This document shows positions 51,006 through 61,692 of a stretch of DNA of 64,000 nucleotides, piece by piece. The stretch spans positions 40,280 through 104,279 of the forward strand of contig NZ_QNUF01000017.1 in the NCBI RefSeq assembly GCF_003385455.1, in the 5' to 3' direction. How positions within the stretch are numbered: position 1 is the stretch's first letter; every line of letters begins with the position of its first letter. The notes beneath the pieces are model-generated. The model had not been told where the DNA came from. It did not search any database and saw nothing but the letters and a program-made list of their open reading frames with translations. This stretch comes from Chryseobacterium rhizosphaerae. Lineage in GTDB: Bacteria > Bacteroidota > Bacteroidia > Flavobacteriales > Weeksellaceae. A program made the translations under genes and the position numbers.

Positions 51006-53141
51006 TTATTGAATTTTCCAGCTGATTCCAAACATAAAATTTGTTCCTGCCTGTGAAAAATAATAAGGTGTTCCTTCATACACAGAGCCGTTATTGACAT
51101 ATTTTTTATTAAACAGGTTATTGACCAATAATTTCAATGCAATGTCATTATTAGCAATTTTAAACTGGTATTCCGCATTAAAATCTGTCAGCAGATAATC
51201 TTTAAGCTGTAAGTTTTTATCTTCTGTGTTATCCAGATACTGTTTTCCCACATACTGATTCATTAAAGCAAACTGGAAGCTCTTGGATGGGCTGAATTTC
51301 AATCCTACGTTAGCCACTACATCCGGAGAAAAGGAAATTTGTGTATTTCCAAGGTTTTTAAGCACCCCTTCATTTTTAATATTAAAATCCTGATTCCTGT
51401 TCTGGCTCAAGCTTACATTCCCTGAGATCTCCCATTGTTTTGACAGTTTTGCCAAAGCACCAAGCTCAATTCCCCTTCTGTAACTTTTTCCGGAGTTTGT
51501 TCTGATAAATGCTCCTACGTTATTAAGCTCTCCATTTAAAACCAGTTGATTGACATAATACATATAATATAAGTTGGCTGTCAATGATAAAAATCCAAAC
51601 TGTTTTTCCAGACCAGCTTCAATATCGTGAAGTTTTTCAGCTTTCACATTTTGATCCGCAAGCAGGTCGTCCCTGTTTGGCTCCCGGTGGGCATGGGCGT
51701 AGGACAGGAATATTTTTCCGTTTCCTATTTTATAATTTACCCCAGCCTTAGGGTTAAAAAACAACCAGTTTTTCTTTATATTCCCTCCTTCTCCATCCCC
51801 GCTAAGGATAATTTTTGTATCGTAATGAATACTTCTCAGCTGTAAGTCTCCAAAGAATTCGAAATCCTCTACTTTTAATAAAGCTTTTGCAAATCCTGCT
51901 GCTTCATTTTTCACGGAACGACCTCTGTAATACTCATAATCATTAATCTGTGGAAAATAAACTCCCGTTACCGTTCCATAGTGCTTCCCATAATATTGGT
52001 TCGCCACAACTCCGAAGTTAAGATCAATATTTTCAAACTTCCCATACAATGTAGAAACCAAACCATAGAAATGATTATCCAACCATTTTTTTCTGATAAA
52101 GTCAGTTTTTTCAACAGCTACCCCGTTGACGATAGGAACTTCCAGATTATAGTCGGCATAATGAGTAGATTCCTTATCTCCTTCGTTTACTCTTTTATAA
52201 TTTTCGTAATATCCTTTTCCTCTGGTATAATGCAAAGTCGTTTCTAAACTCCAGATATCATTAAACTTCTGCTCCCACAGAAACTGATAATGATTTTGGC
52301 GGTAGTTATCCGTTTCACCATCATAAAATTTCTTTTCTCCGGTAAAAAGGTCTTTATATCCCCCTGAGCTGTTGTATTTTGGATTGGTTTCCCAGGTTTC
52401 TTTATCAATACCATTCCAGGCCTGATAAGTTCTTTCCTTACCTCCGAAAGCCATCAATCGTAATCTTGTTTTACCTTCTTCAAATAAAGCAGTAAAATTA
52501 TAAGAATCCAGATTCGCTGAAGCTCTGTCAATATATCCGTCAGAATGGATATGAGAATATCTTCCCATCACAGAAATCCTGTCTTTCCAGAACTTTCCGG
52601 TTCCAACCTCAGCTGAATATTTATAGGTATTGAACGAACCATAGCTATCATCTGTTTTAATATAAAACTTCTCTTCCGGATCTTTTGAGATCACGTTGAT
52701 ACTGGCTCCAAATGATGAAACTCCATTATTGGAAGTTCCTACCCCTCTCTGAATAACAATCTGTGACGCAGAACTCGTTAAATCCGGAACATTCACAAAA
52801 AATGCACCCTGACTTTCTGAATCGTTAAAAGGAACACCATTCATCATGATATTAATCCCTCTTCCTGCTACTCCACGAATTCTAAGGCCAGTATAGCCTA
52901 CACCGTTACCAGCATCTGAAGTCGAAATAACAGAAGTTTGATTTTTTAAAAGCATAGGAAGATCCTGCCCAAGGTTTTTCCCGTCTAAGTCTTTCTGGAC
53001 ATTAATAATTTCCTTCGCAACCGGAAGTCTTTTGGTAAAGCTAACCCCTTCAATCTCCCTTGTTTTAAGAGAGTCTTTATTTTGAGCCTGCATAAAGGCT
53101 GCTGAGCCTACGGTAAGCCCTAAAAAAAATAATCCTTTCAT
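51006..53141 (-). CDS. TonB-dependent receptor (probable thiamin-related uptake)
   Basis: A 711-residue outer-membrane receptor. Signal peptide (MKGLFFLGLTVGSAAFMQA), then a plug domain (GLRIRGVAGRGINIMMNGVPFNDSESQGAF, VIQRGVGTSNNGVSSFGASINV), then a 22-strand barrel ending in NFMFGISWKIQ with aromatic residues near the end. A TPP riboswitch precedes it, so it is likely regulated by thiamin pyrophosphate and imports thiamin or a precursor; the substrate is inferred from that control. ATG 53141 is used; ATG 53159 would add six residues. Confidence 0.88.
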   Translation of the reverse strand: MKGLFFLGLTVGSAAFMQAQNKDSLKTREIEGVSFTKRLPVAKEIINVQKDLDGKNLGQDLPMLLKNQTSVISTSDAGNGVGYTGLRIRGVAGRGINIMMNGVPFNDSESQGAFFVNVPDLTSSASQIVIQRGVGTSNNGVSSFGASINVISKDPEEKFYIKTDDSYGSFNTYKYSAEVGTGKFWKDRISVMGRYSHIHSDGYIDRASANLDSYNFTALFEEGKTRLRLMAFGGKERTYQAWNGIDKETWETNPKYNSSGGYKDLFTGEKKFYDGETDNYRQNHYQFLWEQKFNDIWSLETTLHYTRGKGYYENYKRVNEGDKESTHYADYNLEVPIVNGVAVEKTDFIRKKWLDNHFYGLVSTLYGKFENIDLNFGVVANQYYGKHYGTVTGVYFPQINDYEYYRGRSVKNEAAGFAKALLKVEDFEFFGDLQLRSIHYDTKIILSGDGEGGNIKKNWLFFNPKAGVNYKIGNGKIFLSYAHAHREPNRDDLLADQNVKAEKLHDIEAGLEKQFGFLSLTANLYYMYYVNQLVLNGELNNVGAFIRTNSGKSYRRGIELGALAKLSKQWEISGNVSLSQNRNQDFNIKNEGVLKNLGNTQISFSPDVVANVGLKFSPSKSFQFALMNQYVGKQYLDNTEDKNLQLKDYLLTDFNAEYQFKIANNDIALKLLVNNLFNKKYVNNGSVYEGTPYYFSQAGTNFMFGISWKIQ

Positions 53142-53216
53142 TCTATAAATCTTTAACATTTAATGAATAAAAGGGGATCGATAAGATATTATACATTTCG
53201 ACTTACAACAGTCGGT

Positions 53217-53287
53217 GTGTCCCTAAACAGCATTACCTGTTCCAGGTTCATTGGGTATAATCTCAGCCTGTTAAAGCACCCCTTTAT
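53217..53287 (-). ncRNA. TPP riboswitch (THI element)
   Basis: On the minus strand the signatures of the thiamin pyrophosphate aptamer are in order: GGGGTGC, GGCTGAGAT, ACCC, GAACCTG, CAGGTAATGC, and AGGGA. It lies about 60-75 bases before the receptor start. A near-consensus -7 box (TAATTTCG at 53303-53296) sits just upstream. Binding of TPP should switch off the TonB receptor gene. Confidence 0.93.
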
Positions 53288-53406
53288 TTCAGCCGCGAAA
53301 TTACAAAAAATATATGAGATGTAGGAATGGGGTCTGGTGGCGGGATACTAAGTTTTTTATTTTACAAAATAGGGGTGATCGGCAAATAATGAGTCATGGC
53401 TCATCT

Positions 53407-54177
53407 CTAGTAGGTTTTGTTATTTGCGTCAATATAATAATATTCTTTGCCGTCTTTGGTTACTTCAAACATTTTACCCAGCTTCCAGCTGAAATTTCTT
53501 TTTATATTGGAATATTCGAAAGGAATAATCACTTTATTATTTACATCTATCACACCAAATTTATCATTCTGGGAAGCCACAATCATGGGGTCTGCCACAT
53601 CATCACCCTCCATGATATACAGGTATTGATATTGAGGATAAATCTGATAATCTCTGTAATCTGCCGCATTGACGAATTTTGATTTTTCAATGATCCCGTA
53701 AAATCCATTCAGAACATAGGCCTGAAATAGCTGCTGCTTGTAGTCTCCAAACTTACATTTTCCAAGATCTGCATCTTTGAACTGATAGACTCTTTTTCCT
53801 TTTACATCAACCCGGTAAGAAATCATATCTTTTTCTACTGTGGCATAGTTTTTTGTCCCGAATTTCCTGATTTTTTCATTCGGGGAGTTCAAAAGATTAC
53901 AATCCTCATAAAAAAATACAGCAATATGATATTCCGGCTGGATAATAAATTTTCCTTTTTGGTTGACATATCCAAACTTATCTTCTTTCTTTTTAGGAAT
54001 AAGAAGAGGCAGGTTCTCATTAATAACTACCAGATCAGAATTAGGTTTAGCCACTGTACTCCCTTTCTTTACCGTGGTTTTCGCAACATTTTTAACCGGC
54101 ACTTTCTTCACAGATTTAGTCTGTGAGAAAATGAAAATCGAAATAAAAACGCACAAAACATTCAGGATATTTTTCAT
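53407..54177 (-). CDS. WG-repeat protein, exported
   Basis: A 256-residue protein with a signal peptide (NILNVLCVFISIFIFSQ) and WG-like repeats of the PF14903 type: KFGYVNQKGKFIIQPEYHIAVF and KFGVIDVNNKVIIPFEYSNIK. Such repeats form beta-rich solenoids in envelope proteins. Function unknown. A -33 TTTG (54225-54222) and -7 TAATTTTG (54201-54194), 20 bases apart on the minus strand, put the start near 54188 and favour ATG 54177 over ATG 54186. Confidence 0.8.
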   Translation of the reverse strand: MKNILNVLCVFISIFIFSQTKSVKKVPVKNVAKTTVKKGSTVAKPNSDLVVINENLPLLIPKKKEDKFGYVNQKGKFIIQPEYHIAVFFYEDCNLLNSPNEKIRKFGTKNYATVEKDMISYRVDVKGKRVYQFKDADLGKCKFGDYKQQLFQAYVLNGFYGIIEKSKFVNAADYRDYQIYPQYQYLYIMEGDDVADPMIVASQNDKFGVIDVNNKVIIPFEYSNIKRNFSWKLGKMFEVTKDGKEYYYIDANNKTY

Positions 54178-54193
54178 ATTCGTCATTTGTCTG

Positions 54194-54225
54194 CAAAATT
54201 ACGGCCAAATATAGAATTTATCAAA
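54194..54225 (-). promoter_or_regulatory. Promoter of WG-repeat gene
   Basis: -33 TTTG at 54225-54222 and -7 TAATTTTG at 54201-54194 on the minus strand, 20-base spacing, a good Bacteroidota promoter. Confidence 0.55.
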
Positions 54226-54479
54226 TTCATATTTATAAAGAATCTAAATAATTTCATTCCCATAAAATAGTAAAATTTCGTAATTTTGGGGAACATTTTG
54301 AATTGTTTGATAATTTTAAAACTTTAAAAAAATTGTAGATTATACTTACTTTTCTCCGGATCATACCGTACACTCAAAATGCGGGAACTCAAAATGTTAT
54401 TTATAAAGACCGGTAAAAAGAAGTGACAGTACTAACAACTGTTTCATATATCTACCTTTAAAAGAGAAAGACTTCTATT
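54226..54479. other. Divergent region between WG-repeat gene and acnB
   Basis: About 300 bases separate the two genes. A -7 box TAATTTTG at 54281-54288 on the plus strand fits an acnB promoter, giving a leader of roughly 185 bases in which no riboswitch, ORF or strong hairpin was recognised. Confidence 0.4.
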
Positions 54480-57260
54480 ATGAATATTTATAAGGATTAC
54501 ATCAAAGAGATTGAAGAAAGAAAAAACCAGGGGCTTCATCCAAAGCCAATTGATGGTGCTGAATTACTAAGCGAAATCATTGCACAGATTAAAGATTCAG
54601 GTAATGCAGATCGAACAGATTCTCTTAAATTTTTCATTTACAACACTTTACCTGGAACAACAAGTGCAGCAGGTGTTAAAGCAAAATTTTTAAAGGAAAT
54701 CATTCTAGGTGAATCCGTAGTAGAAGAAATATCACCGGCTTACGCCTTTGAATTGTTATCTCATATGAAAGGAGGTCCTTCTATTGAAGTATTACTGGAC
54801 CTTGCCTTAGGTAATGATGCCGCTATTGCCAAAGAAGCGGCTAAAGTTCTTAAGACACAAGTCTACCTTTATGAAGCGGATACTAACCGTCTGAAAGAAG
54901 CATTCAACAGTGGCAACGAAATCGCCAAAGAAATCCTGGAAAGCTATGCACAGGCTGAGTTTTTCACTAAGCTTCCGGAAGTAGCTGAAGAAATTAAAGT
55001 GGTAACATTTATTGCCGGTGAGGGTGACATTTCAACGGATTTATTATCTCCGGGAAATCAGGCGCACTCCAGATCAGACCGTGAACTTCATGGTAAGTGT
55101 ATGATCACGCCTCAGGCTCAGGAAGAAATCAAGGCTTTACAGGCCAAACATCCTGACGCAAGCGTTATGCTTATTGCTGAAAAAGGAACAATGGGTGTAG
55201 GGTCATCGAGAATGTCCGGAGTAAACAACGTAGCTCTTTGGACAGGAAAACAAGCAAGTCCCTATGTTCCATTTGTAAATATCGCTCCTATTGTTGGAGG
55301 AACAAACGGAATTTCTCCTATTTTCCTTACCACAGTTGATGTTACCGGTGGTATCGGTATCGACCTTAAAAACTGGGTGAAAAAACTGGATGCAGAAGGA
55401 AACCCGATTCGTAATGAAAATGGGGAGCCTATCCTTGAAGAGGCTTACTCTGTTGCTACAGGAACTGTACTTACGATTAATATAAAAAAGAAAAAATTAT
55501 ATAACGGAGATCAGGAGCTGATTGACATTTCTAAGGCATTGACCCCTCAGAAAATGGAATTCATTAAGGCTGGAGGATCTTACGCTATCGTATTTGGTAA
55601 AAAATTACAGACATTCGCAGCACAGCTTTTAGGAGTTGAAGCTCCGGTTGTTTTTGCTCCGTCAAAAGAAATTTCTCACGAAGGACAAGGTCTTACAGCC
55701 GTAGAAAAGATTTTCAATAGAAATGCTGTAGGAACAACACCTGGAAAAGTACTACATGCTGGTTCAGACGTTCGTGTAGAAGTTAATATCGTCGGATCTC
55801 AGGATACAACAGGTCTTATGACTTCTCAGGAGCTTGAATCTATGGCGGCTACAGTAATTTCTCCAATTGTTGACGGTGCATACCAATCAGGATGTCACAC
55901 AGCTTCAGTATGGGATAAAAAAGCACAGGCAAATATCCCGAAACTAATGAAATTTATGAACGAATTCGGATTGATCACAGCCCGTGACCCTAAAGGGGAA
56001 TACCATGCTATGACCGACGTAATTCACAAGGTTCTTAACGATATTACAGTAGACGAATGGGCAATCATTATTGGTGGGGATTCTCACACAAGAATGTCCA
56101 AAGGTGTTGCTTTTGGAGCTGACTCAGGAACAGTGGCTCTTGCACTGGCTACCGGAGAAGCATCTATGCCAATTCCTGAATCTGTAAAGGTAACTTTCAA
56201 AGGAGACATGAAAGAGCATATGGATTTCCGTGATGTTGTTCATGCAACTCAGGCTCAAATGCTTAAGCAGTTTGGAGGTGAAAACGTATTCCAGGGTAGA
56301 ATCATTGAGGTTCACATCGGAACGCTTCCTGCTGACCAGGCATTTACATTTACAGACTGGACTGCAGAGATGAAAGCAAAAGCTTCTATCAACATTTCTG
56401 AAGACAATACCCTAATCGAATCATTGGAAATTGCAAAAGGCAGAATCCAGATCATGATTGATAAAGGTATGGACAATCACAACCAAGTTCTTCAGGGATT
56501 AATTAATAAAGCTGATAAGAGAATTGCAGAGATCAGATCTGGTGAAAAGCCAGCTTTAACTCCTGATGCTAATGCTAAATATTATGCTGAAGTAGTGGTT
56601 GATCTTGATGTAATCGTTGAACCAATGATTGCTGACCCGGATGTAAACAATGATGATGTTTCCAAGAGATATACTCACGATACCATCAGAGACCTTTCAT
56701 ATTATGGAGGTGAGAAAAAAGTAGATCTAGGTTTTGTGGGGTCATGTATGGTTCACAAAGGAGATTTGAAAATTGTTTCTCAAATGCTTAGAAATATTGA
56801 AAAACAACAAGGTAAAGTAGAATTTAATGCTCCTCTTGTAGTGGCAGCACCTACTTACAACATCATCGATGAATTAAAAGCAGAAGGAGACTGGGAATTG
56901 TTAGAAAAATATTCTGCCTTTGAATTTGATGATAAAGCTCCTAAAGGTGAAGCTCGTACGGAATACAAAAACGTAATGTATCTTGAGCGTCCTGGATGTA
57001 ACCTTTGTATGGGTAACCAGGAAAAAGCTGCTAAAGGAGATACTGTATTGGCAACGTCAACCCGTCTTTTCCAGGGAAGAGTGGTTGAAGATTCTGAACG
57101 TAAAAAAGGAGAATCATTACTTGCATCCACTCCGGTTGTTGTTCTTTCAGCTATTATCGGACGTATTCCTAATATAGATGAATATAAAGCAGCCGTTGAA
57201 GGTATTGATCTTACTAAGTTTACCCCTCCAATCAAGGAGTTGGTTCAGGTAGGTCATTAA
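54480..57260 (+). CDS. acnB: Bifunctional aconitate hydratase 2 / 2-methylisocitrate dehydratase
   Basis: A 926-residue AcnB-type aconitase, interconverting citrate and isocitrate via cis-aconitate; AcnB can also act on 2-methylisocitrate. An N-terminal HEAT-like domain (residues ~1-160) precedes the swivelling domain, as in AcnB. Cluster ligands are visible in VGSCMVHKGDLK and GCNLCMGNQ near the C-terminus. It is followed by a different aconitase on the same strand. No citrate synthase or dehydrogenase is nearby. Confidence 0.95.
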   Translation: MNIYKDYIKEIEERKNQGLHPKPIDGAELLSEIIAQIKDSGNADRTDSLKFFIYNTLPGTTSAAGVKAKFLKEIILGESVVEEISPAYAFELLSHMKGGPSIEVLLDLALGNDAAIAKEAAKVLKTQVYLYEADTNRLKEAFNSGNEIAKEILESYAQAEFFTKLPEVAEEIKVVTFIAGEGDISTDLLSPGNQAHSRSDRELHGKCMITPQAQEEIKALQAKHPDASVMLIAEKGTMGVGSSRMSGVNNVALWTGKQASPYVPFVNIAPIVGGTNGISPIFLTTVDVTGGIGIDLKNWVKKLDAEGNPIRNENGEPILEEAYSVATGTVLTINIKKKKLYNGDQELIDISKALTPQKMEFIKAGGSYAIVFGKKLQTFAAQLLGVEAPVVFAPSKEISHEGQGLTAVEKIFNRNAVGTTPGKVLHAGSDVRVEVNIVGSQDTTGLMTSQELESMAATVISPIVDGAYQSGCHTASVWDKKAQANIPKLMKFMNEFGLITARDPKGEYHAMTDVIHKVLNDITVDEWAIIIGGDSHTRMSKGVAFGADSGTVALALATGEASMPIPESVKVTFKGDMKEHMDFRDVVHATQAQMLKQFGGENVFQGRIIEVHIGTLPADQAFTFTDWTAEMKAKASINISEDNTLIESLEIAKGRIQIMIDKGMDNHNQVLQGLINKADKRIAEIRSGEKPALTPDANAKYYAEVVVDLDVIVEPMIADPDVNNDDVSKRYTHDTIRDLSYYGGEKKVDLGFVGSCMVHKGDLKIVSQMLRNIEKQQGKVEFNAPLVVAAPTYNIIDELKAEGDWELLEKYSAFEFDDKAPKGEARTEYKNVMYLERPGCNLCMGNQEKAAKGDTVLATSTRLFQGRVVEDSERKKGESLLASTPVVVLSAIIGRIPNIDEYKAAVEGIDLTKFTPPIKELVQVGH

Positions 57261-57570
57261 TAAAGTATAACAATAGCTTTAAAAATTATATAATTGAAAG
57301 ATTTTGGTCCTGTAAGGATTTAAAATCTTTCAATTTTTTGTTTAGAATACTTCCATTTTAAGGGTAATACAATTTTTTTTCAAGAAAATCAACAAAATAA
57401 ATTCTATTTTTTCTTAAATTGAAAGTTATAAAATCTCTTGATTTATCATCAAAAGTATGCTCATTTATAGATTATAGGAACATTTTTTGATGTGTTTGTA
57501 GAACGGTTTTTATCTCTCAAAATCAGAGAAAGAAACATTAACAGAAAAAGAACAAAAACTAAATTTAGAT
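57261..57570. other. 310-bp region between the two aconitase genes
   Basis: It holds the acnB terminator (57292-57335) and is otherwise A/T-rich with no ORF or recognised RNA motif. A clear TAnnTTTG box for the second gene was not found, so its promoter is undefined. Confidence 0.5.
57292..57335 (+). terminator. Rho-independent terminator of acnB
   Basis: A perfect 14-bp stem, AATTGAAAGATTTT at 57292-57305 and AAAATCTTTCAATT at 57322-57335, followed by T5. The two aconitase genes are thus separate units. Confidence 0.8.
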
Positions 57571-59838
57571 ATGACTTTTGATATTGATATGATCAAAAAA
57601 GTGTACGAGCGTTACCCTGAAAGAATTGCAGCAGCAAGACAGATCGTGGGAAAACCTCTTACCCTTTCAGAAAAAATCCTTTACACCCACCTTTGGGAAG
57701 GAAATGCTACACAGGCACATGAAAGAGGAAACTCTTATGTAGACTTTGCACCAGATAGAGTAGCCATGCAGGATGCAACTGCACAGATGGCACTTTTGCA
57801 ATTCATGCAGGCAGGAAAAGCAAAAGTAGCTGTCCCGTCAACGGCTCATGCAGATCACCTTATTCAGGCGAAAGTAGGTGCTGATAAAGATTTGCAGGAA
57901 GGAATCAACAAAAACTCTGAAGTATTCAACTTCTTAAGTTCTGTATGTGATAAATACGGAATTGGTTTCTGGAAGCCCGGAGCTGGTATTATCCACCAGG
58001 TGGTATTGGAAAATTATGCTTTCCCGGGAGGGATGATGATCGGTACAGATTCACACACCGTAAATGCAGGAGGTCTTGGAATGGTAGCCATCGGTGTAGG
58101 AGGAGCTGATGCAGTAGATGTAATGGCGGGAATGGCATGGGAACTTAAAATGCCTAAACTTATCGGGGTAAAACTGACAGGTAAAATGTCTGGATGGACT
58201 TCTGCAAAAGATGTGATCCTGAAAGTAGCCGGAATCCTTACTGTAAAAGGAGGAACAGGATGTATTGTAGAATATTTCGGTGAAGGTGCAGAATCTCTTT
58301 CTGCAACAGGGAAAGGTACTATCTGTAACATGGGTGCTGAAATCGGCGCTACAACTTCCACTTTCGGATATGATGATTCTATGAGAAGATATCTGACTGC
58401 AACAGGAAGACAGGACGTTGTAGATGCAGCTGATAAAATTGCGGAACATTTAACAGGTGATGCTGAAGTATATGCAAACCCAGAACAATATTTTGATCAA
58501 TTAATAGAAATTAACCTTTCTGAATTAACACCTCATTTAAACGGACCTTTCACTCCGGACCTGGCAACTCCGGTTGCTGAATTCAGAGCTAAAGCTGAAG
58601 CAAACGGATGGCCAATAGAAGTGGAATGGGCTCTTATCGGTTCTTGTACCAACTCTTCTTATGAAGATTTATCAAGAGCTGCTTCTATCGTTGAAGATGC
58701 GGTAGCAAAAGGTGTAAAACCTAAGGCTATTTTAGGGATCAACCCAGGTTCTGAGCAGGTGAAATTTACTGCTGAAAGAGACGGTTTCTTAGATTCTTTC
58801 AGAAAATTTGAAAACGCAAGGATTTTCACGAATGCCTGTGGACCATGTATCGGACAATGGGACAGAGAAGGAGCTGATAAAGGTGAGAAAAATTCTATCA
58901 TCCATTCTTTCAACAGAAACTTTGCAAAGAGAGCTGACGGTAACCCAAATACTCACGCTTTTGTAGCTTCTCCAGAAATGGTAGCTGCTGTAGCAATATC
59001 CGGTAGATTAGACTTCAACCCAATTTCTGATACGTTAACCAACGAAGCCGGTGAGCAGGTAAAACTTGATGAACCTAAAGGTTCTGAGCTTCCTGCAAGA
59101 GGATTTGCAGTAGATGACAATGGCTATCAGGCTCCATCAGCAGATGGATCCGGTATTGTGGTCAATGTAAGCCCTACTTCAGACAGACTTCAGCTATTGG
59201 AAGAATTCCCTGCCTGGGACGGTAAAAATATTGAAGGGGCTAAGGTATTGATCAAAGCTTTCGGAAAATGTACTACCGACCATATTTCTATGGCTGGACC
59301 ATGGTTGAAATACAGAGGTCACCTTGACAATATTTCAAATAACATGTTGATTGGAGCTGTAAATGCTTACAACATGGAAACGAACCACGTGAAAAACGAA
59401 ATCACCGGTGAATATGGTGAAGTTCCGGCTGTACAAAGAGCTTATAAAGCAGCAGGTATTCCTACTATTGTTGTAGGGGATCAAAACTATGGTGAAGGTT
59501 CTTCAAGAGAACATGCTGCCATGGAGCCTAGACACCTGGGAGTAAAAGCCGTACTGGTAAAATCATTCGCGAGAATCCACGAGACCAACCTTAAAAAACA
59601 AGGTATGCTTGGATTAACTTTCGCTAATGAGGCTGATTATGACAAAATCTTAGAAGATGATACAGTTAATTTCTTAGATCTTGACCAGTTTGCTCCAGGA
59701 AAGCAATTGACGTTAGAATTCGTTCATGCTAACGGAACTAAAGATATTATTATGGCCAACCATACATACAATGATCAACAAATCGAGTGGTTTAAGGCTG
59801 GTTCTGCACTGAACCTGATTAAGCAACAGGAAAATTAA
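57571..59838 (+). CDS. acnA: Aconitate hydratase (mitochondrial-like AcnA type)
   Basis: A 755-residue aconitase of the AcnA/mitochondrial branch. Blocks: [37 protein letters not shown], cluster Cys in [16 protein letters not shown] and [11 protein letters not shown] (Cys-x2-Cys), and the swivel-domain ITGEYG and [22 protein letters not shown]. It performs the citrate-isocitrate step of the TCA cycle. The sequence is quite unlike AcnB upstream, so this is not a simple duplication. A terminator follows. Confidence 0.96.
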   Translation: MTFDIDMIKKVYERYPERIAAARQIVGKPLTLSEKILYTHLWEGNATQAHERGNSYVDFAPDRVAMQDATAQMALLQFMQAGKAKVAVPSTAHADHLIQAKVGADKDLQEGINKNSEVFNFLSSVCDKYGIGFWKPGAGIIHQVVLENYAFPGGMMIGTDSHTVNAGGLGMVAIGVGGADAVDVMAGMAWELKMPKLIGVKLTGKMSGWTSAKDVILKVAGILTVKGGTGCIVEYFGEGAESLSATGKGTICNMGAEIGATTSTFGYDDSMRRYLTATGRQDVVDAADKIAEHLTGDAEVYANPEQYFDQLIEINLSELTPHLNGPFTPDLATPVAEFRAKAEANGWPIEVEWALIGSCTNSSYEDLSRAASIVEDAVAKGVKPKAILGINPGSEQVKFTAERDGFLDSFRKFENARIFTNACGPCIGQWDREGADKGEKNSIIHSFNRNFAKRADGNPNTHAFVASPEMVAAVAISGRLDFNPISDTLTNEAGEQVKLDEPKGSELPARGFAVDDNGYQAPSADGSGIVVNVSPTSDRLQLLEEFPAWDGKNIEGAKVLIKAFGKCTTDHISMAGPWLKYRGHLDNISNNMLIGAVNAYNMETNHVKNEITGEYGEVPAVQRAYKAAGIPTIVVGDQNYGEGSSREHAAMEPRHLGVKAVLVKSFARIHETNLKKQGMLGLTFANEADYDKILEDDTVNFLDLDQFAPGKQLTLEFVHANGTKDIIMANHTYNDQQIEWFKAGSALNLIKQQEN

Positions 59839-59860
59839 GATTACTTGTTAGATTAATATA

Positions 59861-59888
59861 AAAGACGGCTTCTGTTGAAGCCGTCTTT
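59861..59888. terminator. Bidirectional terminator, acnA / LytTR regulator
   Basis: A perfect 12-bp stem, AAAGACGGCTTC at 59861-59872 and GAAGCCGTCTTT at 59877-59888 with loop TGTT, followed by T residues on both strands. Confidence 0.88.
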
Positions 59889-60566
59889 TTATTTCAGTTT
59901 ATCCAAAAGGTTAGCTCTGTAGATATCTCCAATTGGAATTTCCTGCTTAGAAAGCATCACCTTTTTTGCTCCTATGCTTTTTATTTTATCCAGATTTATG
60001 ATAAAGGATTTGTGAATGCGTATAAATTGATCAGGAAGTTGATTTTCCATTGATTTAAGCGTGTCCAGAACAATATATTCTTCATCCTCTGTCCTGATAT
60101 TTACATAGTCTTTAATGCTCTCAATATAAAGAATATCATTAAAGAGCAAACGATGTTGCTGTCCGGAAGACTTGACAAAGAAATGGGAATCTGTTTCCTC
60201 ATTAACCGAGAAACGTTCTCTGGCTTTTAGGGCACTTTTTTGAAACCGGTCAAAAGAAACCGGCTTCAGCAGATAATCAATTATATTATGCTCGTATCCT
60301 TCCAGTGCATATTCCGAATAAGCAGTAGTTAAAATATACTTTTGCCTGGATCCCACAATTTTCATGAAATTAATCCCTGTAAGCTCCGGCATCTGGATAT
60401 CTAAAAAAATAAGGTCAGAATCATTATCTTTAATATATTCCAAAGCCAATATAGGATTCTCGGTAGAAAATACCAGTTCAAAAAAAGGGATCTTCCGGAT
60501 ATAGTTTTCAAGGAGAGATATGGCCAGGGGCTCATCATCTACAACGACGCATTTAATTGTATTCAT
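59889..60566 (-). CDS. LytTR-family response regulator
   Basis: A 225-residue regulator. Receiver with acceptor Asp56 in LIFLDIQMPELTG and Lys in DYLLKPVSFDRF. A C-terminal LytTR DNA-binding domain (~125-225) has HRLLFNDILYIESIKDYVNI and QFIRIHKSFIINLDKIKSI. Its start overlaps the end of the LytS-type kinase gene by 14 bases, so the pair is coupled. The target genes are unknown; the divergent PF14905 barrel gene is a candidate. Confidence 0.93.
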   Translation of the reverse strand: MNTIKCVVVDDEPLAISLLENYIRKIPFFELVFSTENPILALEYIKDNDSDLIFLDIQMPELTGINFMKIVGSRQKYILTTAYSEYALEGYEHNIIDYLLKPVSFDRFQKSALKARERFSVNEETDSHFFVKSSGQQHRLLFNDILYIESIKDYVNIRTEDEEYIVLDTLKSMENQLPDQFIRIHKSFIINLDKIKSIGAKKVMLSKQEIPIGDIYRANLLDKLK

Positions 60567-61581
60567 CTCGTAAATTAATCTTTAAATCTACTATAAATTC
60601 TGTTTCTGAGTCTTTTATATTCAGTTCATATTTCTGAGGATAAAGAATTTCCAGTCTCTTTTTCACATTCTCAATACCTATCCCAGACGCTGTATCTTTC
60701 ATCCTTTGATTTTTAAAATTGTGAAGAGAAAAATGAAGGCTTCGGTTTTTATCGGAAACTTTCAGAACAAAACCTTTATCCCTGAAGTCACCATGTTTAA
60801 AAGCATTTTCTACAAATGGAACCAAGAGCATAGGAGAAATATTGAGTTTTGGATGGGTGATATCTTTTTCGAAAATCAGCATTTCAGCGTTTTTTATTCT
60901 CAGTTTTTCGAGCCCGATCAAGCTCTCAATATACCCAATTTCTTTATCCAGGCTGATCACATCTTTTTCAAGATCTTTCGTACTGTATCTGAGCAGCTCA
61001 CTCAGCTTTTCAATTGCGGGTAATGATTTATCTGAATTCTGATAAACAAGGGAGTAAATATTATTTAAAGAATTAAAAATAAAGTGTGGATTGATCTGTG
61101 TTTTCAATGCCTGAAGTTCTGCTTGTTTTTTCTCTATCAGGAGTCGTTTTTTATCATTTTCAGCCACCCCGTATTTCTCTAATATCCATAAAATTCCTGC
61201 TATGAAAGTGGTGAGAGAGCTGCTATAAATATTATCAAAAAAATAGTATGTAAGTCCTGTTCCTTCACCATAGTTTCGAAATCCAACGATCTCCTGCAAA
61301 ATTATTTCTTCAAGAATATAACGCAGTCCTGCAAAGCAAAGAAGAGTCAATACAAAAACTATTACAGCTGAGTAAAGCTTATCCAGCTTGAAGAACTTTG
61401 GGAAAATAAATATATATGAAATATAGAAACTCAGAATCTTTACCATAAAAAAAGTAATCCTGAGAATACTTACTTCATAGCTGCTTCTCTCCGGAAAAAA
61501 GAAATTAGGAGTAATAACCGTTCCAAAAAAATCAAAACTCCAATAGATAATCTGAAGCCAGATAATTTGCTGTTTTTTCAT
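60553..61581 (-). CDS. LytS-type histidine kinase
   Basis: A 342-residue membrane kinase. Four or five hydrophobic spans (~residues 1-165) precede the His_kinase domain with the acceptor His in QINPHFIFNSLNNIYSL, then LRYSTKDLEKDVISLDKEI, then the ATPase with LLVPFVENAFKHG and GIGIENVKKRLEILY. ATG 61581 (MKKQQIIWLQIIYW) is the usual start; ATG 61668 would add 29 residues. It is co-transcribed with the LytTR regulator. Confidence 0.9.
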   Translation of the reverse strand: MKKQQIIWLQIIYWSFDFFGTVITPNFFFPERSSYEVSILRITFFMVKILSFYISYIFIFPKFFKLDKLYSAVIVFVLTLLCFAGLRYILEEIILQEIVGFRNYGEGTGLTYYFFDNIYSSSLTTFIAGILWILEKYGVAENDKKRLLIEKKQAELQALKTQINPHFIFNSLNNIYSLVYQNSDKSLPAIEKLSELLRYSTKDLEKDVISLDKEIGYIESLIGLEKLRIKNAEMLIFEKDITHPKLNISPMLLVPFVENAFKHGDFRDKGFVLKVSDKNRSLHFSLHNFKNQRMKDTASGIGIENVKKRLEILYPQKYELNIKDSETEFIVDLKINLRDEYN

Positions 61582-61692
61582 ACTCAAATATAAAGCTCCG
61601 CCAAGGAATTTATCTACAGTTTTCGATGAAAGGCTCTTTTTTTCCGATAAAACTATTTTCACACCCATGAAACAAGCCTTCGTCTAATCCCT

